Origin: CALBPI01 sp039187375
GTDB lineage: Bacteria; Pseudomonadota; Gammaproteobacteria; Steroidobacterales; Woeseiaceae
Direction of reading: 5' to 3'
Assembly (NCBI GenBank): GCA_039187375.1
Contig: JBCCZN010000110.1
Coordinates: 1-9,084 of the forward strand
Length of the DNA: 9,084 nucleotides
Made by a program: the position numbers and the translations under genes. Positions within the stretch are counted from its first letter, which is position 1, and each line of letters begins with the position of its first letter. Below are positions 1 to 6,869 of this stretch, in pieces. A model generated the notes under the pieces. The model saw only the letters and a list, made by a program, of their open reading frames with translations. It had not been told where the DNA came from and ran no database searches.

Positions 1-813
1 ACCTCAGGCATCGTCAGCGCACTGGGTCGCAGCGGTATCGGTGCCGGTTACGAAGACTTCATCCAGACCGATGCGTCGATCAACCCGGGCAACTCCGGCG
101 GTGCACTGGTCAATCTCGCCGGCGAACTGGTCGGCATCAACTCGGCGATTATCTCGCGCTCGGGCGGCAACGTCGGCATCGGCTTTGCCATCCCGTCGAA
201 CATGGCCACCAGCATCATGCGCCAGTTGATCGACTTCGGTGAGGTGCGGCGCGGTTTGCTCGGCGTGTCGATCGAAACGGTCAACGCCCAAACCGCCGAG
301 ATCATGGGTCTGAAGAACATCAGCGGCGCCATGGTCGCGTCGGTCACCCCCGGCTCGGCCGCTGAGAAGGCTGGCATCGAGGTCAGCGATATCATCACCG
401 CCGTCAATGGCGAAAAAGTCGACTCTGCGAATGAGCTGCGCAACGCCATTGGACTGTTACGCTCCGGTGACTCGGTGACGGTCACAGCGCTGCGCGACGG
501 CAAGGTGCAACGCTTTAATGCCCAGCTGGGCGAACTCAATGCCCGCCTGTCGGCCAATGCCGGTGATTTACACGCCGGACTTGAGGGCGCCACGTTCGAA
601 GACGACAACGGCGTGCGCGTGGTGAGCGTTGAAGAGGACAGCCCGGCGTTCGGCTTTGGCCTGCGTGCTGGCGATCGTGTGATTGCTGTGAATCGTCAAC
701 GCGTGAACTCGCTCAGCGACTTCCGCAACATCACCTCAACGTTCAGCAACAATCCGATCTTCATCGAGATCGAACGCGACGGGCGTTCGCAATTGCGCAA
801 GTTTGTACCGTGA
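1..813 (+). CDS. degQ: DegQ/HtrA-type periplasmic serine endoprotease, 5' end outside the window
   Basis: This is an S1C-family ATP-independent periplasmic protease and chaperone that degrades unfolded envelope proteins. The frame is open from base 1, so the signal peptide and the catalytic His and Asp lie upstream, and 270 residues are visible. The catalytic serine sits in the GNSGGAL motif (visible Ser32, codon 94-96), preceded by FIQTDASINP and followed by the VGIGFAIPSNMA strand. This stretch is nearly the same as E. coli DegQ. Two PDZ domains follow: the first begins at RGLLGV near residue 84 and runs to about 170, the second covers about 185-270 and contains GLRAGDRVIAVNRQRVNS. Two PDZ domains exclude DegS, and the short inter-PDZ linker favours DegQ over DegP, although that distinction is an inference. 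The stop TGA overlaps the GTG start of slt. No frameshift is seen. Confidence 0.95.
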   Translation, partial: TSGIVSALGRSGIGAGYEDFIQTDASINPGNSGGALVNLAGELVGINSAIISRSGGNVGIGFAIPSNMATSIMRQLIDFGEVRRGLLGVSIETVNAQTAEIMGLKNISGAMVASVTPGSAAEKAGIEVSDIITAVNGEKVDSANELRNAIGLLRSGDSVTVTALRDGKVQRFNAQLGELNARLSANAGDLHAGLEGATFEDDNGVRVVSVEEDSPAFGFGLRAGDRVIAVNRQRVNSLSDFRNITSTFSNNPIFIEIERDGRSQLRKFVP

Positions 814-2834
814 TTAACGGGTCAGCGCTGCGGACCATCCGCCGGCTGACCCTGGCCTTGGTAGCCGCCGGGTGGGCGCTAGCCTGCCCGGCGCTGGCTG
901 AGCAACCCGGCGAACGGCGTGCAGCCCAGCGTGCCGCCTTTGTGGCCGTTTGGGACGATGTCGTCGACGGACAATGGCGCTTCACCACGGCGCAAAAATC
1001 ATTGCTGCGTGACTACCCGTTGTGGCCAGATCTCGTGGCTGCGCGCTATTCCTGGTATGTCGCCGCGGATCAATTCGGTACCGCACCGCTGGATGCGATC
1101 CGCACGTTTATCCGAGACAACCCCTCACTCAAACCAGCTCAGCGACTGCGATATCGATTCGTCAGTGCACTGGCACGCGAGCGGCGCTGGGCTGAGTTCT
1201 CCGAATGGTTTGAAGCACACTACGCTGGCGGCAAAGACGCCGCATTGCATTGCCAGGCATTGGCCGCAGCACTGGACAATCGATTGCGCTGGTCTGATGC
1301 GCGAATCGCTAGCCGGGCTCGCGCACTGTGGCGCGTCGGGCGCAGCCAACACGATGCCTGCGATTCACCATTCAACACGCTGCGCGCTCGCGGCGTGATC
1401 ACTCGCGACGATGTGCGTGCCCGGATGCAACTCGCACTGGATGCGCGCCGCTGGTCATTGGCCGCGTATCTGGCCGGGATGCTGGATACGGCGGCACAAC
1501 AAGCGGTCCGGCGTTGGCGACTGGCGGCCAGCAATCCGGAGCGCCTGTTAGCACAGCCATTGGCCAGTGACGCCCCGGCCCTGTTGGCGTACGCGACGCG
1601 TCGCGTCGCACTGCGCGACCCCATTGCTGCGAAGTCAGCCTGGCAACGTGTCGGGCGTCGCGTCGATGACACGACTCGCGCTCAAACAAACCGGTTCATT
1701 GCACTGGCGGGCGCTCAGGATCGTATCAACGACGCCGGACAGTGGTTGCGCGAGCTGCCGGCCGAGCAGCGTGATGCGCGCGTGCTCGACTGGACGGCGC
1801 GCGCAGCGATTGCAAAAGGCGACTGGCCGGGCGTACTGCGTGCGATTGGTCGCATGCCAATGGCGAGCGCCGCGATTGATCGCTGGCGTTACTGGGAGGG
1901 ATTAGCGCTGGTGCGCAGTGGCCAGATTGACGCCGGCCGAGGTCTGCTGGAGGCGCTGGCCGAAGAGCGCAGCTTCCATGGTTTCATGGCTGCCGATTAT
2001 CTTGACCTGCCCTATCAGTTTCGTCCCGATGACGCGACGATTGATACACAACAATTGACGCAGATTGCGGCGCTACCAGCGGTACAGCGCGTCGCCGAAT
2101 TACTGGCTGTGGGACAACCGGCACGCGCCAACGCGGAGTGGCGCGCATTTGTTTACGCCAATCCTGATCTGGATGATTGGACGCTTGCGCATTTGACGCA
2201 TGGTTGGGGCTGGCATGTCGAGACATTCGCCGCGCTGGCACGCGCGCAGCGATTCGACGCGCTGACATTACGCTTCCCATTGGCGCATGACGCAGCAGTT
2301 TCCGGCGCCGCGAATCGCTACACGATCTCGGCGGACTGGATTCGTGGCATCGCGCGCACCGAAAGCGGCTTTGATCCGCGCGCGGTGTCATCGGCAGGCG
2401 CACATGGTTTGATGCAGCTCATGCCAGCGACAGCGCAACGCCAGGCTCGCGCCAATGGCGCACGTTGGGCCGGCAACGCCTCTTTGTTTGAGCCTGCCGT
2501 CAATATCGATCTGGGCGCCTCGCATTTGGCCGCCTTGCAAGCACGGTTCGCGCATCCCGCGGTCGCCACCGCCGCCTACAACGCCGGTGCGAATCGCGCG
2601 CAACGCTGGCTCGATGATGCGAGTTCGTTGCCGATTGATGCCTGGATCGAGACGATTCCCTACGACGAAACCCGACGCTATGTCGAGCGCGTTCTATTTG
2701 CAGAAATTGTCTATGCCTGGCGACGTGGCGCAACCGTGGTGCGCTTGCAGCAGACGCTGGCACCAAAACTGACATCGCTAAATTCGCAAGGTGACATATA
2801 CTCAGGCGTCTTGGGTCAGGACTCAGGCAGTTAG
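810..2834 (+). CDS. slt: Soluble lytic murein transglycosylase (Slt70 type)
   Basis: This periplasmic enzyme cleaves the MurNAc-GlcNAc bond of peptidoglycan, leaving 1,6-anhydro-MurNAc ends. The 674 residues are slightly longer than E. coli Slt70 (about 645). Residues 1-30 form a signal peptide with Arg-rich n-region and hydrophobic core, probable cleavage after ALA30. ALAC at 23-26 is a poor lipobox, so a lipoprotein is less likely. Residues 31 to about 490 are an Ala/Arg/Trp-rich helical region matching the superhelical ring of Slt70. The catalytic SLT domain follows: Glu518 in RTESGFDP, GLMQLMP at 533-539, AYNAG at 589-593 and IPYDETRRYV at 616-625. All family motifs are intact. The GTG start overlaps the degQ stop (GTGA) with no clear Shine-Dalgarno site, which suggests translational coupling. 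It is the only in-frame start that keeps the whole signal peptide. The last 20 or so residues look like a non-conserved tail. Confidence 0.95.
   Translation: MINGSALRTIRRLTLALVAAGWALACPALAEQPGERRAAQRAAFVAVWDDVVDGQWRFTTAQKSLLRDYPLWPDLVAARYSWYVAADQFGTAPLDAIRTFIRDNPSLKPAQRLRYRFVSALARERRWAEFSEWFEAHYAGGKDAALHCQALAAALDNRLRWSDARIASRARALWRVGRSQHDACDSPFNTLRARGVITRDDVRARMQLALDARRWSLAAYLAGMLDTAAQQAVRRWRLAASNPERLLAQPLASDAPALLAYATRRVALRDPIAAKSAWQRVGRRVDDTTRAQTNRFIALAGAQDRINDAGQWLRELPAEQRDARVLDWTARAAIAKGDWPGVLRAIGRMPMASAAIDRWRYWEGLALVRSGQIDAGRGLLEALAEERSFHGFMAADYLDLPYQFRPDDATIDTQQLTQIAALPAVQRVAELLAVGQPARANAEWRAFVYANPDLDDWTLAHLTHGWGWHVETFAALARAQRFDALTLRFPLAHDAAVSGAANRYTISADWIRGIARTESGFDPRAVSSAGAHGLMQLMPATAQRQARANGARWAGNASLFEPAVNIDLGASHLAALQARFAHPAVATAAYNAGANRAQRWLDDASSLPIDAWIETIPYDETRRYVERVLFAEIVYAWRRGATVVRLQQTLAPKLTSLNSQGDIYSGVLGQDSGS
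2797..2802 (+). promoter_or_regulatory. Possible -10 element ahead of the NDUFA9-like gene
   Basis: TATACT matches the sigma-70 -10 consensus at 5 of 6 bases. It lies in the poorly conserved tail of slt, which would give a leader of about 26 bases before the ATG at 2835. No TTGACA-like -35 is found at the normal distance: CTGACA at 2769-2774 is 22 bp away, too far. There is no extended -10 TG. Expression by read-through from degQ-slt is equally plausible. Tentative. Confidence 0.2.
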
Positions 2835-3761
2835 ATGATTAATAACAAGCGGTGCGTCATTCTTGGCGGCACCGGTTTTGTCGGCCGGGCTCTGGCTAGC
2901 GAGCTCGCACGCCATGGATATTCAATCGTCGTGCCCACGCGCAATCGCGAGCGTGCGCGTCGGCTGGCCGTCATACCGCAAGTACGATTGGTGACCGCCG
3001 ATGTACATGACCCCGCTGCACTCGAGATTTTGTTCCGTGATGTCGAGGTTGTGATTAATCTGGTCGGCATTCTCAATGAAACCGGCCATCATGGCGGCAA
3101 GGGGTTTTACGTCGCCCACGAAGCGCTGACCCGATCCGTCTTGGCCGCGGCACAAAGCGCAGGCGTCACGCGCTTGCTGCAGATGAGTGCATTAAAGGCG
3201 AACAGCAAAAAGGGTCCGTCCGATTATCTGAAGAGCAAGGGCTTGGCGGAGGACGCCATCGCTGCGGTGCCGACCACCGATCTGGCCTGGACGATCTTCC
3301 AGCCGTCGGTGATCTTTGGCGCCGGCGATTCGTTCATCAATCGATTTGCCAGTCTGCTCAAACTCTCACCGGTGATGCCACTGGCAAGACCCAACGCCCG
3401 CTTCGCACCCGTTTACGTGGGTGATGTCTGCAAGGCGTTTCGTATCGCACTGGAGAATCACGACACGATCGGCCAGCGCTATCAACTGTGTGGGCCGCGA
3501 GTCTATTCGCTGCGCGAGCTGGTGCAATACGTGCAAAACCAATTGAACCTCAGACGCTGGATCATCGGCTTACCGGACTCAGTCGCCAAGGTCCAGGCTC
3601 GCATTTTCGATTTCGTGCCCGGCAAACCGCTGTCGACCGACAACCTGCGCTCGCTGATGGTCCACAGCATTTGCGATCAGGATGGGCTGGCCGCATTGGG
3701 CATCGAGGCCACCTCGATGGAGACGATCGTTCCGGGCTATCTGGGGTCTGGCAGCAACTGA
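2835..3761 (+). CDS. NDUFA9-like NAD(P)-binding atypical SDR family protein
   Basis: The 308-residue protein begins with a Rossmann dinucleotide-binding motif (GGTGFVGR at 11-18). It has the later SDR landmarks: NLVGIL near 75-80, Ser118 in QMSAL, and a YxxxK pair at Tyr131/Lys135. The line FQPSVIFGAGDSFINRFA followed by the RFAPVYVGDVCKAF segment is characteristic of the group annotated as complex I NDUFA9-subunit-family proteins. The bacterial substrate is unknown. Mitochondrial NDUFA9 is an accessory subunit of complex I that binds NADPH, and bacterial members are sometimes just called epimerases or nucleoside-diphosphate-sugar epimerases. The ATG directly follows the slt stop (TAG-ATG, zero spacing). 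AGGA at 2818-2821 and AGGC nearer the start are possible ribosome sites. No signal peptide is present, so it is cytoplasmic or peripheral. Its last 25 bp overlap the convergent metallopeptidase gene. Confidence 0.9.
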   Translation: MINNKRCVILGGTGFVGRALASELARHGYSIVVPTRNRERARRLAVIPQVRLVTADVHDPAALEILFRDVEVVINLVGILNETGHHGGKGFYVAHEALTRSVLAAAQSAGVTRLLQMSALKANSKKGPSDYLKSKGLAEDAIAAVPTTDLAWTIFQPSVIFGAGDSFINRFASLLKLSPVMPLARPNARFAPVYVGDVCKAFRIALENHDTIGQRYQLCGPRVYSLRELVQYVQNQLNLRRWIIGLPDSVAKVQARIFDFVPGKPLSTDNLRSLMVHSICDQDGLAALGIEATSMETIVPGYLGSGSN

Positions 3762-4816
3762 GCTGCGGCCAACGCCTCGCGCCGCGCAGCCCGGTCGCTA
3801 ATCTCACCGAGCGCGATGACCTGCGCATAGAAACACTCGAACGACTGTTCGCACCGCACGAACACCCGCGCGAATGCCGGCGTCAGATCATCGTAGAGCG
3901 ATACCGGTACCAAGGCGGCATTATTGGACGGTGCACCGCCCGACAAACCCGCTGCAACCCAATCCTGCGCCAACTGCGTAAACACTTGCGCTTTGGCCGT
4001 GCGCTTCGCCGAATCGGCGCGCTCAGAGATATAAATCTCGCCAAGCTGATCTCGCACTGAGTCGATCAGCTCGCGTCGTCGTTGACGAAGCGCACGTGTA
4101 CGTGCCGCTTGCGCACGATCCGATGCCGCGCCTTCGCCCGAGTCGAGCGCATGTTGGCGACGCCACAAACGCAGACCTTCGGACGCGACAAAACTGGCGA
4201 AGGACTCATTGAATCCCGTATCGCCATCGACATAGACCACCTGATGCGCCAGCTCATGGAACAACAACGCAACAAGCCCTTCGTCGCTGCGATTGAGCAT
4301 CGTCGAGAGCACCGGATCCTGGAATCGCCCAAGCGTGGAATACGCAGGCACCTTGCCGGTGACAGCATCAAAACCCCGCTCGGTCAGTTTACTGGCGTAG
4401 CGCAGTGCGGCCTGCTCATCGAAATAACCGCGATAGGCCAGACAGCCAATAAACAGATAACACCAAGTCTTGGGATCGAGCGAAAACTCCGGCGCGGCAA
4501 ATACGTTGACCACAACATAGTCGCGCTGCAGGTCGACAAAACTGGTGTAGCTGCCATTATTCGGCAGTGCCAGCTGCGTATGCGCAAACACCCGCGCGCG
4601 CTGCGAGAGGCGCAATTTGTCTCGAATCGCCATCGGCGTTTGGGCATCAGCAACCACCTCAGCGATGGGTTCGCGTGCGCTGAGCAGTTGCACCTGACCG
4701 CGCGCCGCTTGCCAGTAATAACACCCGCCAAGCGGTGCGCTAAGGCCGATCGTCACGACCACCAACAACCCCGTAAACCACGCGCGACGTCCCCGTTTGG
4801 GTACACTGGTGATCAT
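3737..4816 (-). CDS. Putative lipoprotein aminopeptidase (PF10023-type zinc metallopeptidase)
   Basis: From the ATG at 4816 this is a 359-residue protein. Its basic n-region (KRGRR), hydrophobic core and LGGC lipobox (Cys32) predict an outer-membrane or periplasmic lipoprotein. Just after the Cys comes YYWQAARGQ, a hallmark of the proteobacterial family annotated as putative aminopeptidase (formerly DUF2265). The gluzincin-like site HELAH is at 187-191 with NESFASFV about 16 residues on, whose Glu204 is a likely third zinc ligand. The family name implies aminopeptidase activity, but substrates are not known to me. An upstream in-frame ATG at 4840 would give 367 residues, with Cys40. I prefer 4816 because it gives a normal signal peptide length, although neither start has a clear Shine-Dalgarno site. 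The gene is monocistronic, convergent with the NDUFA9-like gene and divergent from cca, so its promoter must lie inside the cca coding region. Confidence 0.88.
   Translation of the reverse strand: MITSVPKRGRRAWFTGLLVVVTIGLSAPLGGCYYWQAARGQVQLLSAREPIAEVVADAQTPMAIRDKLRLSQRARVFAHTQLALPNNGSYTSFVDLQRDYVVVNVFAAPEFSLDPKTWCYLFIGCLAYRGYFDEQAALRYASKLTERGFDAVTGKVPAYSTLGRFQDPVLSTMLNRSDEGLVALLFHELAHQVVYVDGDTGFNESFASFVASEGLRLWRRQHALDSGEGAASDRAQAARTRALRQRRRELIDSVRDQLGEIYISERADSAKRTAKAQVFTQLAQDWVAAGLSGGAPSNNAALVPVSLYDDLTPAFARVFVRCEQSFECFYAQVIALGEISDRAARREALAAAQLLPDPR
4808..4814 (+). promoter_or_regulatory. Shine-Dalgarno site of cca (GGTGATC), which fixes the cca start
   Basis: GGTGATC can pair over 7 bases with the 3' end of 16S rRNA (GATCACCTCC...). 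It abuts the ATG at 4815, the register expected when the GGAGG core would sit about 5 bases from the start. This supports the start at 4815 over the upstream TTG at 4797, which has no such site. On the opposite strand the same bases are part of the first three codons (Met-Ile-Thr) of the metallopeptidase gene. Confidence 0.6.
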
Positions 4817-4817
4817 G
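4814..4817. other. CATG tetramer shared by two divergent start codons
   Basis: Read on the plus strand, bases 4815-4817 are the ATG of cca. Read on the minus strand, 4816-4814 are the preferred ATG of the metallopeptidase gene. The palindrome CATG therefore serves both starts, leaving no intergenic space for either promoter. If the metallopeptidase instead starts at 4840, the overlap grows to 26 bp, and the conclusion about missing intergenic space still holds. Confidence 0.55.
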
Positions 4818-6098
4818 TCAATTACAGATGGTCTGGACATTTATCTTGTCGGTGGTGCGGTACGCGATCGGCTACTGGGCTTACCCATAAAGGATCGTGA
4901 TTGGGTTGTCGTGGGCGCCACGGCATCTGACCTGAAAGCGCGTGGCTTTAAACAGGTCGGCAATGACTTCCCGGTGTTTTTACATCCGGACACCGGTGAA
5001 GAGTATGCGCTGGCCCGCACCGAGCGCAAAACCCAGGCCGGACACCAAGGGTTTGCATTTGATAGCACGACCAGCGTCACGCTCGAAGATGACTTGTTGC
5101 GCAGGGATTTCACCATCAACGCCATCGCCGAGACCCCCGCGGGACAGCTTATCGACCCGTTTGGTGGCGCCGAGGATTTAACGCAGCGCGTGCTGCGACA
5201 TGTCAGCGACGCCTTCGTCGAAGACCCACTGCGTGTCTTGCGTGCGGCACGTTTTGTCGCGCGCTTCGTACCGCAGGGAATGACAATCGCGAACGATACG
5301 ATGCGATTACTGGCCCGAATGAGCGCCGGCGGAGAGCTGGACTCGCTGACACCTGAGCGGGTCTGGTCCGAAACCGAGCGCGCATTAAGTGCCGTGCGAC
5401 CGTCGATTTACTTCAGCGTATTACGCGCCTGCGGCGCCCTCTCGGTGGTGTTCCCGGAAGTCGATGCGCTGTTCGGTGTACCGCAACCCGAACAATGGCA
5501 TCCGGAGGTGGACACCGGCCTGCACACGCTGCTGTCGCTGGATGCTGCGGCATCGATGACCGACGATGTCAGTGTGCGGTTTGCGGTGCTGGTGCACGAT
5601 CTGGGTAAGGCCACGACGCCAGAAGATCAGTGGCCCAGCCATCATGGACATGAGCGTCGCTCGCGTGATCTCGCGGCGGAATTTTGCGACAAACTGCGTG
5701 CGCCGAAACGATTCCGGAAACTGGCCGCGGACGTCGCCGAGTTTCATACCCACTGCCATCGCGCCACAACACTGAAACCCAAAACACTGCTTAAGGTGCT
5801 GGACAGCATTGGCGCATTTCGCGATCCGGCACAACTGGAGCGCTTTGTCATCGCCTGCGAGGCCGATGCACGCGGTCGTACCGGTTTTGAGTCACGCGCC
5901 TACCCACAGGCTGACTATGTCAGGGGCGCGTTTGCCGCAGCACAGACGGTACGCAACGCAGACATCGCCGCGCAAGGACACACCGGTGCGGCATTCGGTG
6001 AGGCGTTGCGCAAGGCGCGTATCGGCAGCATTGCTGCATTCAAAGCGCAGTTCGTATCAACGTCAGACGAGCACGATAACAATGACAGCAGCCAGTAA
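4815..6098 (+). CDS. cca: Multifunctional CCA-adding tRNA nucleotidyltransferase with HD domain
   Basis: Class II CCA enzyme that adds or repairs the CCA 3' end of tRNAs from CTP and ATP. The 427 residues compare with 412 in E. coli. The N-terminal catalytic head shows IYLVGGAVRD (9-18), then the metal-binding DxD in KDRDW (Asp27/Asp29). The DFPVFLHP and EYALARTERK segments are almost identical to E. coli. RRDFTINA is at 96-103 and EDPLRVLRAARF at 136-147, with the base-selection neck and body after them. The C-terminal HD domain (His261-Asp262 in VHDLGKATTP, then HHGH) marks the gammaproteobacterial form with phosphohydrolase activity. The start at 4815 matches the short leader before IYLVGG in relatives and has a good ribosome site. 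The gene stands alone between two opposite-strand genes. The tail is short and acidic (SDEHDNNDSSQ) and is encoded in the 36 bp that overlap uppP. Confidence 0.96.
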   Translation: MSITDGLDIYLVGGAVRDRLLGLPIKDRDWVVVGATASDLKARGFKQVGNDFPVFLHPDTGEEYALARTERKTQAGHQGFAFDSTTSVTLEDDLLRRDFTINAIAETPAGQLIDPFGGAEDLTQRVLRHVSDAFVEDPLRVLRAARFVARFVPQGMTIANDTMRLLARMSAGGELDSLTPERVWSETERALSAVRPSIYFSVLRACGALSVVFPEVDALFGVPQPEQWHPEVDTGLHTLLSLDAAASMTDDVSVRFAVLVHDLGKATTPEDQWPSHHGHERRSRDLAAEFCDKLRAPKRFRKLAADVAEFHTHCHRATTLKPKTLLKVLDSIGAFRDPAQLERFVIACEADARGRTGFESRAYPQADYVRGAFAAAQTVRNADIAAQGHTGAAFGEALRKARIGSIAAFKAQFVSTSDEHDNNDSSQ

Positions 6099-6869
6099 CA
6101 GCCGATAGATCATGAATGGCAGCATGCCGATCCCGGCGATGATGCGTAAAAAAAATGTGATCGTCAGATAGGCAACGATGCCCGACAACATGGTGCCGAC
6201 GATCAATGCGCGCCAATCAACCGCACCCGGCGAGCCGAGCAGCTTCAACACCATCACAGTGCCGGCAAGCGTAATAACCGGAATCGACATCAGGAATGAA
6301 AAGCGAGCTGCGGCTTGCGGCGTCAATCCCAGCGTCATCGCCATCGTCATCGTGATCCCGGATCGCGATGTTCCCGGAATTAGCGCCATCACCTGCGCAC
6401 AGCCCACCAGGAAGGCATCACGTCGATGCATCTCGGACAGCGTGCGTAATTTGCTGCCATAGCGGTCTGCCAAGAACAACAACACACCAAAGCCGGCGGT
6501 CGTTACAGCAATGATCAATGGTGAGCGCAAGTACGCCTCGACCAGATCGCGCGCCAAAAGCCCAACCAGCCCAACGGGAATCGTGGCCAGAATCAGATAC
6601 CAGGCCAGCCGCGCATCCTGCACTTCGAGCGCCGTGCGCTCTGCGCGCCACTGACCGATAAACGCCTGCACCATGCGCGCAATATCGTCGCGGAAAAACC
6701 AGACGACGGCCGCCAGCGTGCCAACATGAACCGCCACGTCAAACGCGATGCCCTGATCAGACCAACCCGCCAGCGCCGGCACCAGAATCAAATGCCCGCT
6801 GCTTGAGATCGGCAAAAACTCGGTCATCCCCTGCACGATGGCGAGCACGATGATCTCAAGCCAGGTCAT
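6063..6869 (-). CDS. uppP: Undecaprenyl-diphosphatase UppP (BacA)
   Basis: Integral inner-membrane enzyme that dephosphorylates undecaprenyl diphosphate to recycle the lipid carrier for peptidoglycan and other surface polymers. Overexpression of the family gives bacitracin resistance. The 268 residues are close to the E. coli length (273). The family motif (E/Q)xxxE is present as Q13-GMT-E17, followed by FLPISSSGHL with His26. The second motif PGTSRSGIT is at 165-173 with the catalytic Arg169. Several hydrophobic segments span the protein, including 90-107, 117-134, 192-210 and 222-268. The ATG overlaps the stop of the upstream methyltransferase gene as ATGA, so translational coupling is likely. 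The 3' end overlaps cca convergently. A run of eight T on the coding strand (6155-6148) encodes Phe239-Phe240-Leu241 inside the last hydrophobic region. No terminator hairpin with a U tract was seen at its end. Confidence 0.96.
   Translation of the reverse strand: MTWLEIIVLAIVQGMTEFLPISSSGHLILVPALAGWSDQGIAFDVAVHVGTLAAVVWFFRDDIARMVQAFIGQWRAERTALEVQDARLAWYLILATIPVGLVGLLARDLVEAYLRSPLIIAVTTAGFGVLLFLADRYGSKLRTLSEMHRRDAFLVGCAQVMALIPGTSRSGITMTMAMTLGLTPQAAARFSFLMSIPVITLAGTVMVLKLLGSPGAVDWRALIVGTMLSGIVAYLTITFFLRIIAGIGMLPFMIYRLLLAAVIVIVLV

Noticed and set aside
48..608. Open reading frame of 186 codons on the minus strand, opposite degQ
   Set aside because: The plus-strand frame encodes the DegQ active site and PDZ domains. 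The minus-strand product is a Ser/Pro/Ala-rich shadow.
3488..4060. Plus-strand frame spanning the end of the NDUFA9-like gene and the opposite strand of the metallopeptidase gene
   Set aside because: It overlaps two well-supported genes in other frames, has no recognisable domain, and shows the Arg-rich composition of a shadow.
4802..4807. TACACT as a -10 element producing a leaderless cca mRNA
   Set aside because: It matches the consensus at only 4 of 6 bases, no -35 or extended -10 was found, and the transcript start near 4814 would remove the good Shine-Dalgarno site GGTGATC.
4797..4814. TTG at 4797 as the cca start, adding six residues
   Set aside because: It has no ribosome site, overlaps the metallopeptidase gene further, and gives a longer leader than family members. 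The ATG at 4815 has a well-placed Shine-Dalgarno site.
4821..4826. TGTAAT on the minus strand as a promoter -10 for the metallopeptidase gene
   Set aside because: The hexamer is a good match, but it would place the transcript start inside or after the preferred ATG, and the nearest -35-like CCGACA is 20 bp away, so the geometry is wrong.
4082..4900. Open reading frame of 272 codons on the plus strand, opposite the metallopeptidase gene
   Set aside because: It is antisense to a gene with clear family motifs, its product is rich in Arg/His/Gln/Thr without recognisable domains, and it runs into the start of cca. It is a typical high-GC shadow frame.
6120..6156. Stem-forming bases and an A8 run after the cca stop as an intrinsic terminator
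   Set aside because: For plus-strand transcription the run is A, not U, and the stems are only about 4 bp. For the minus strand the T8 run is inside uppP and has no GC-rich hairpin before it.
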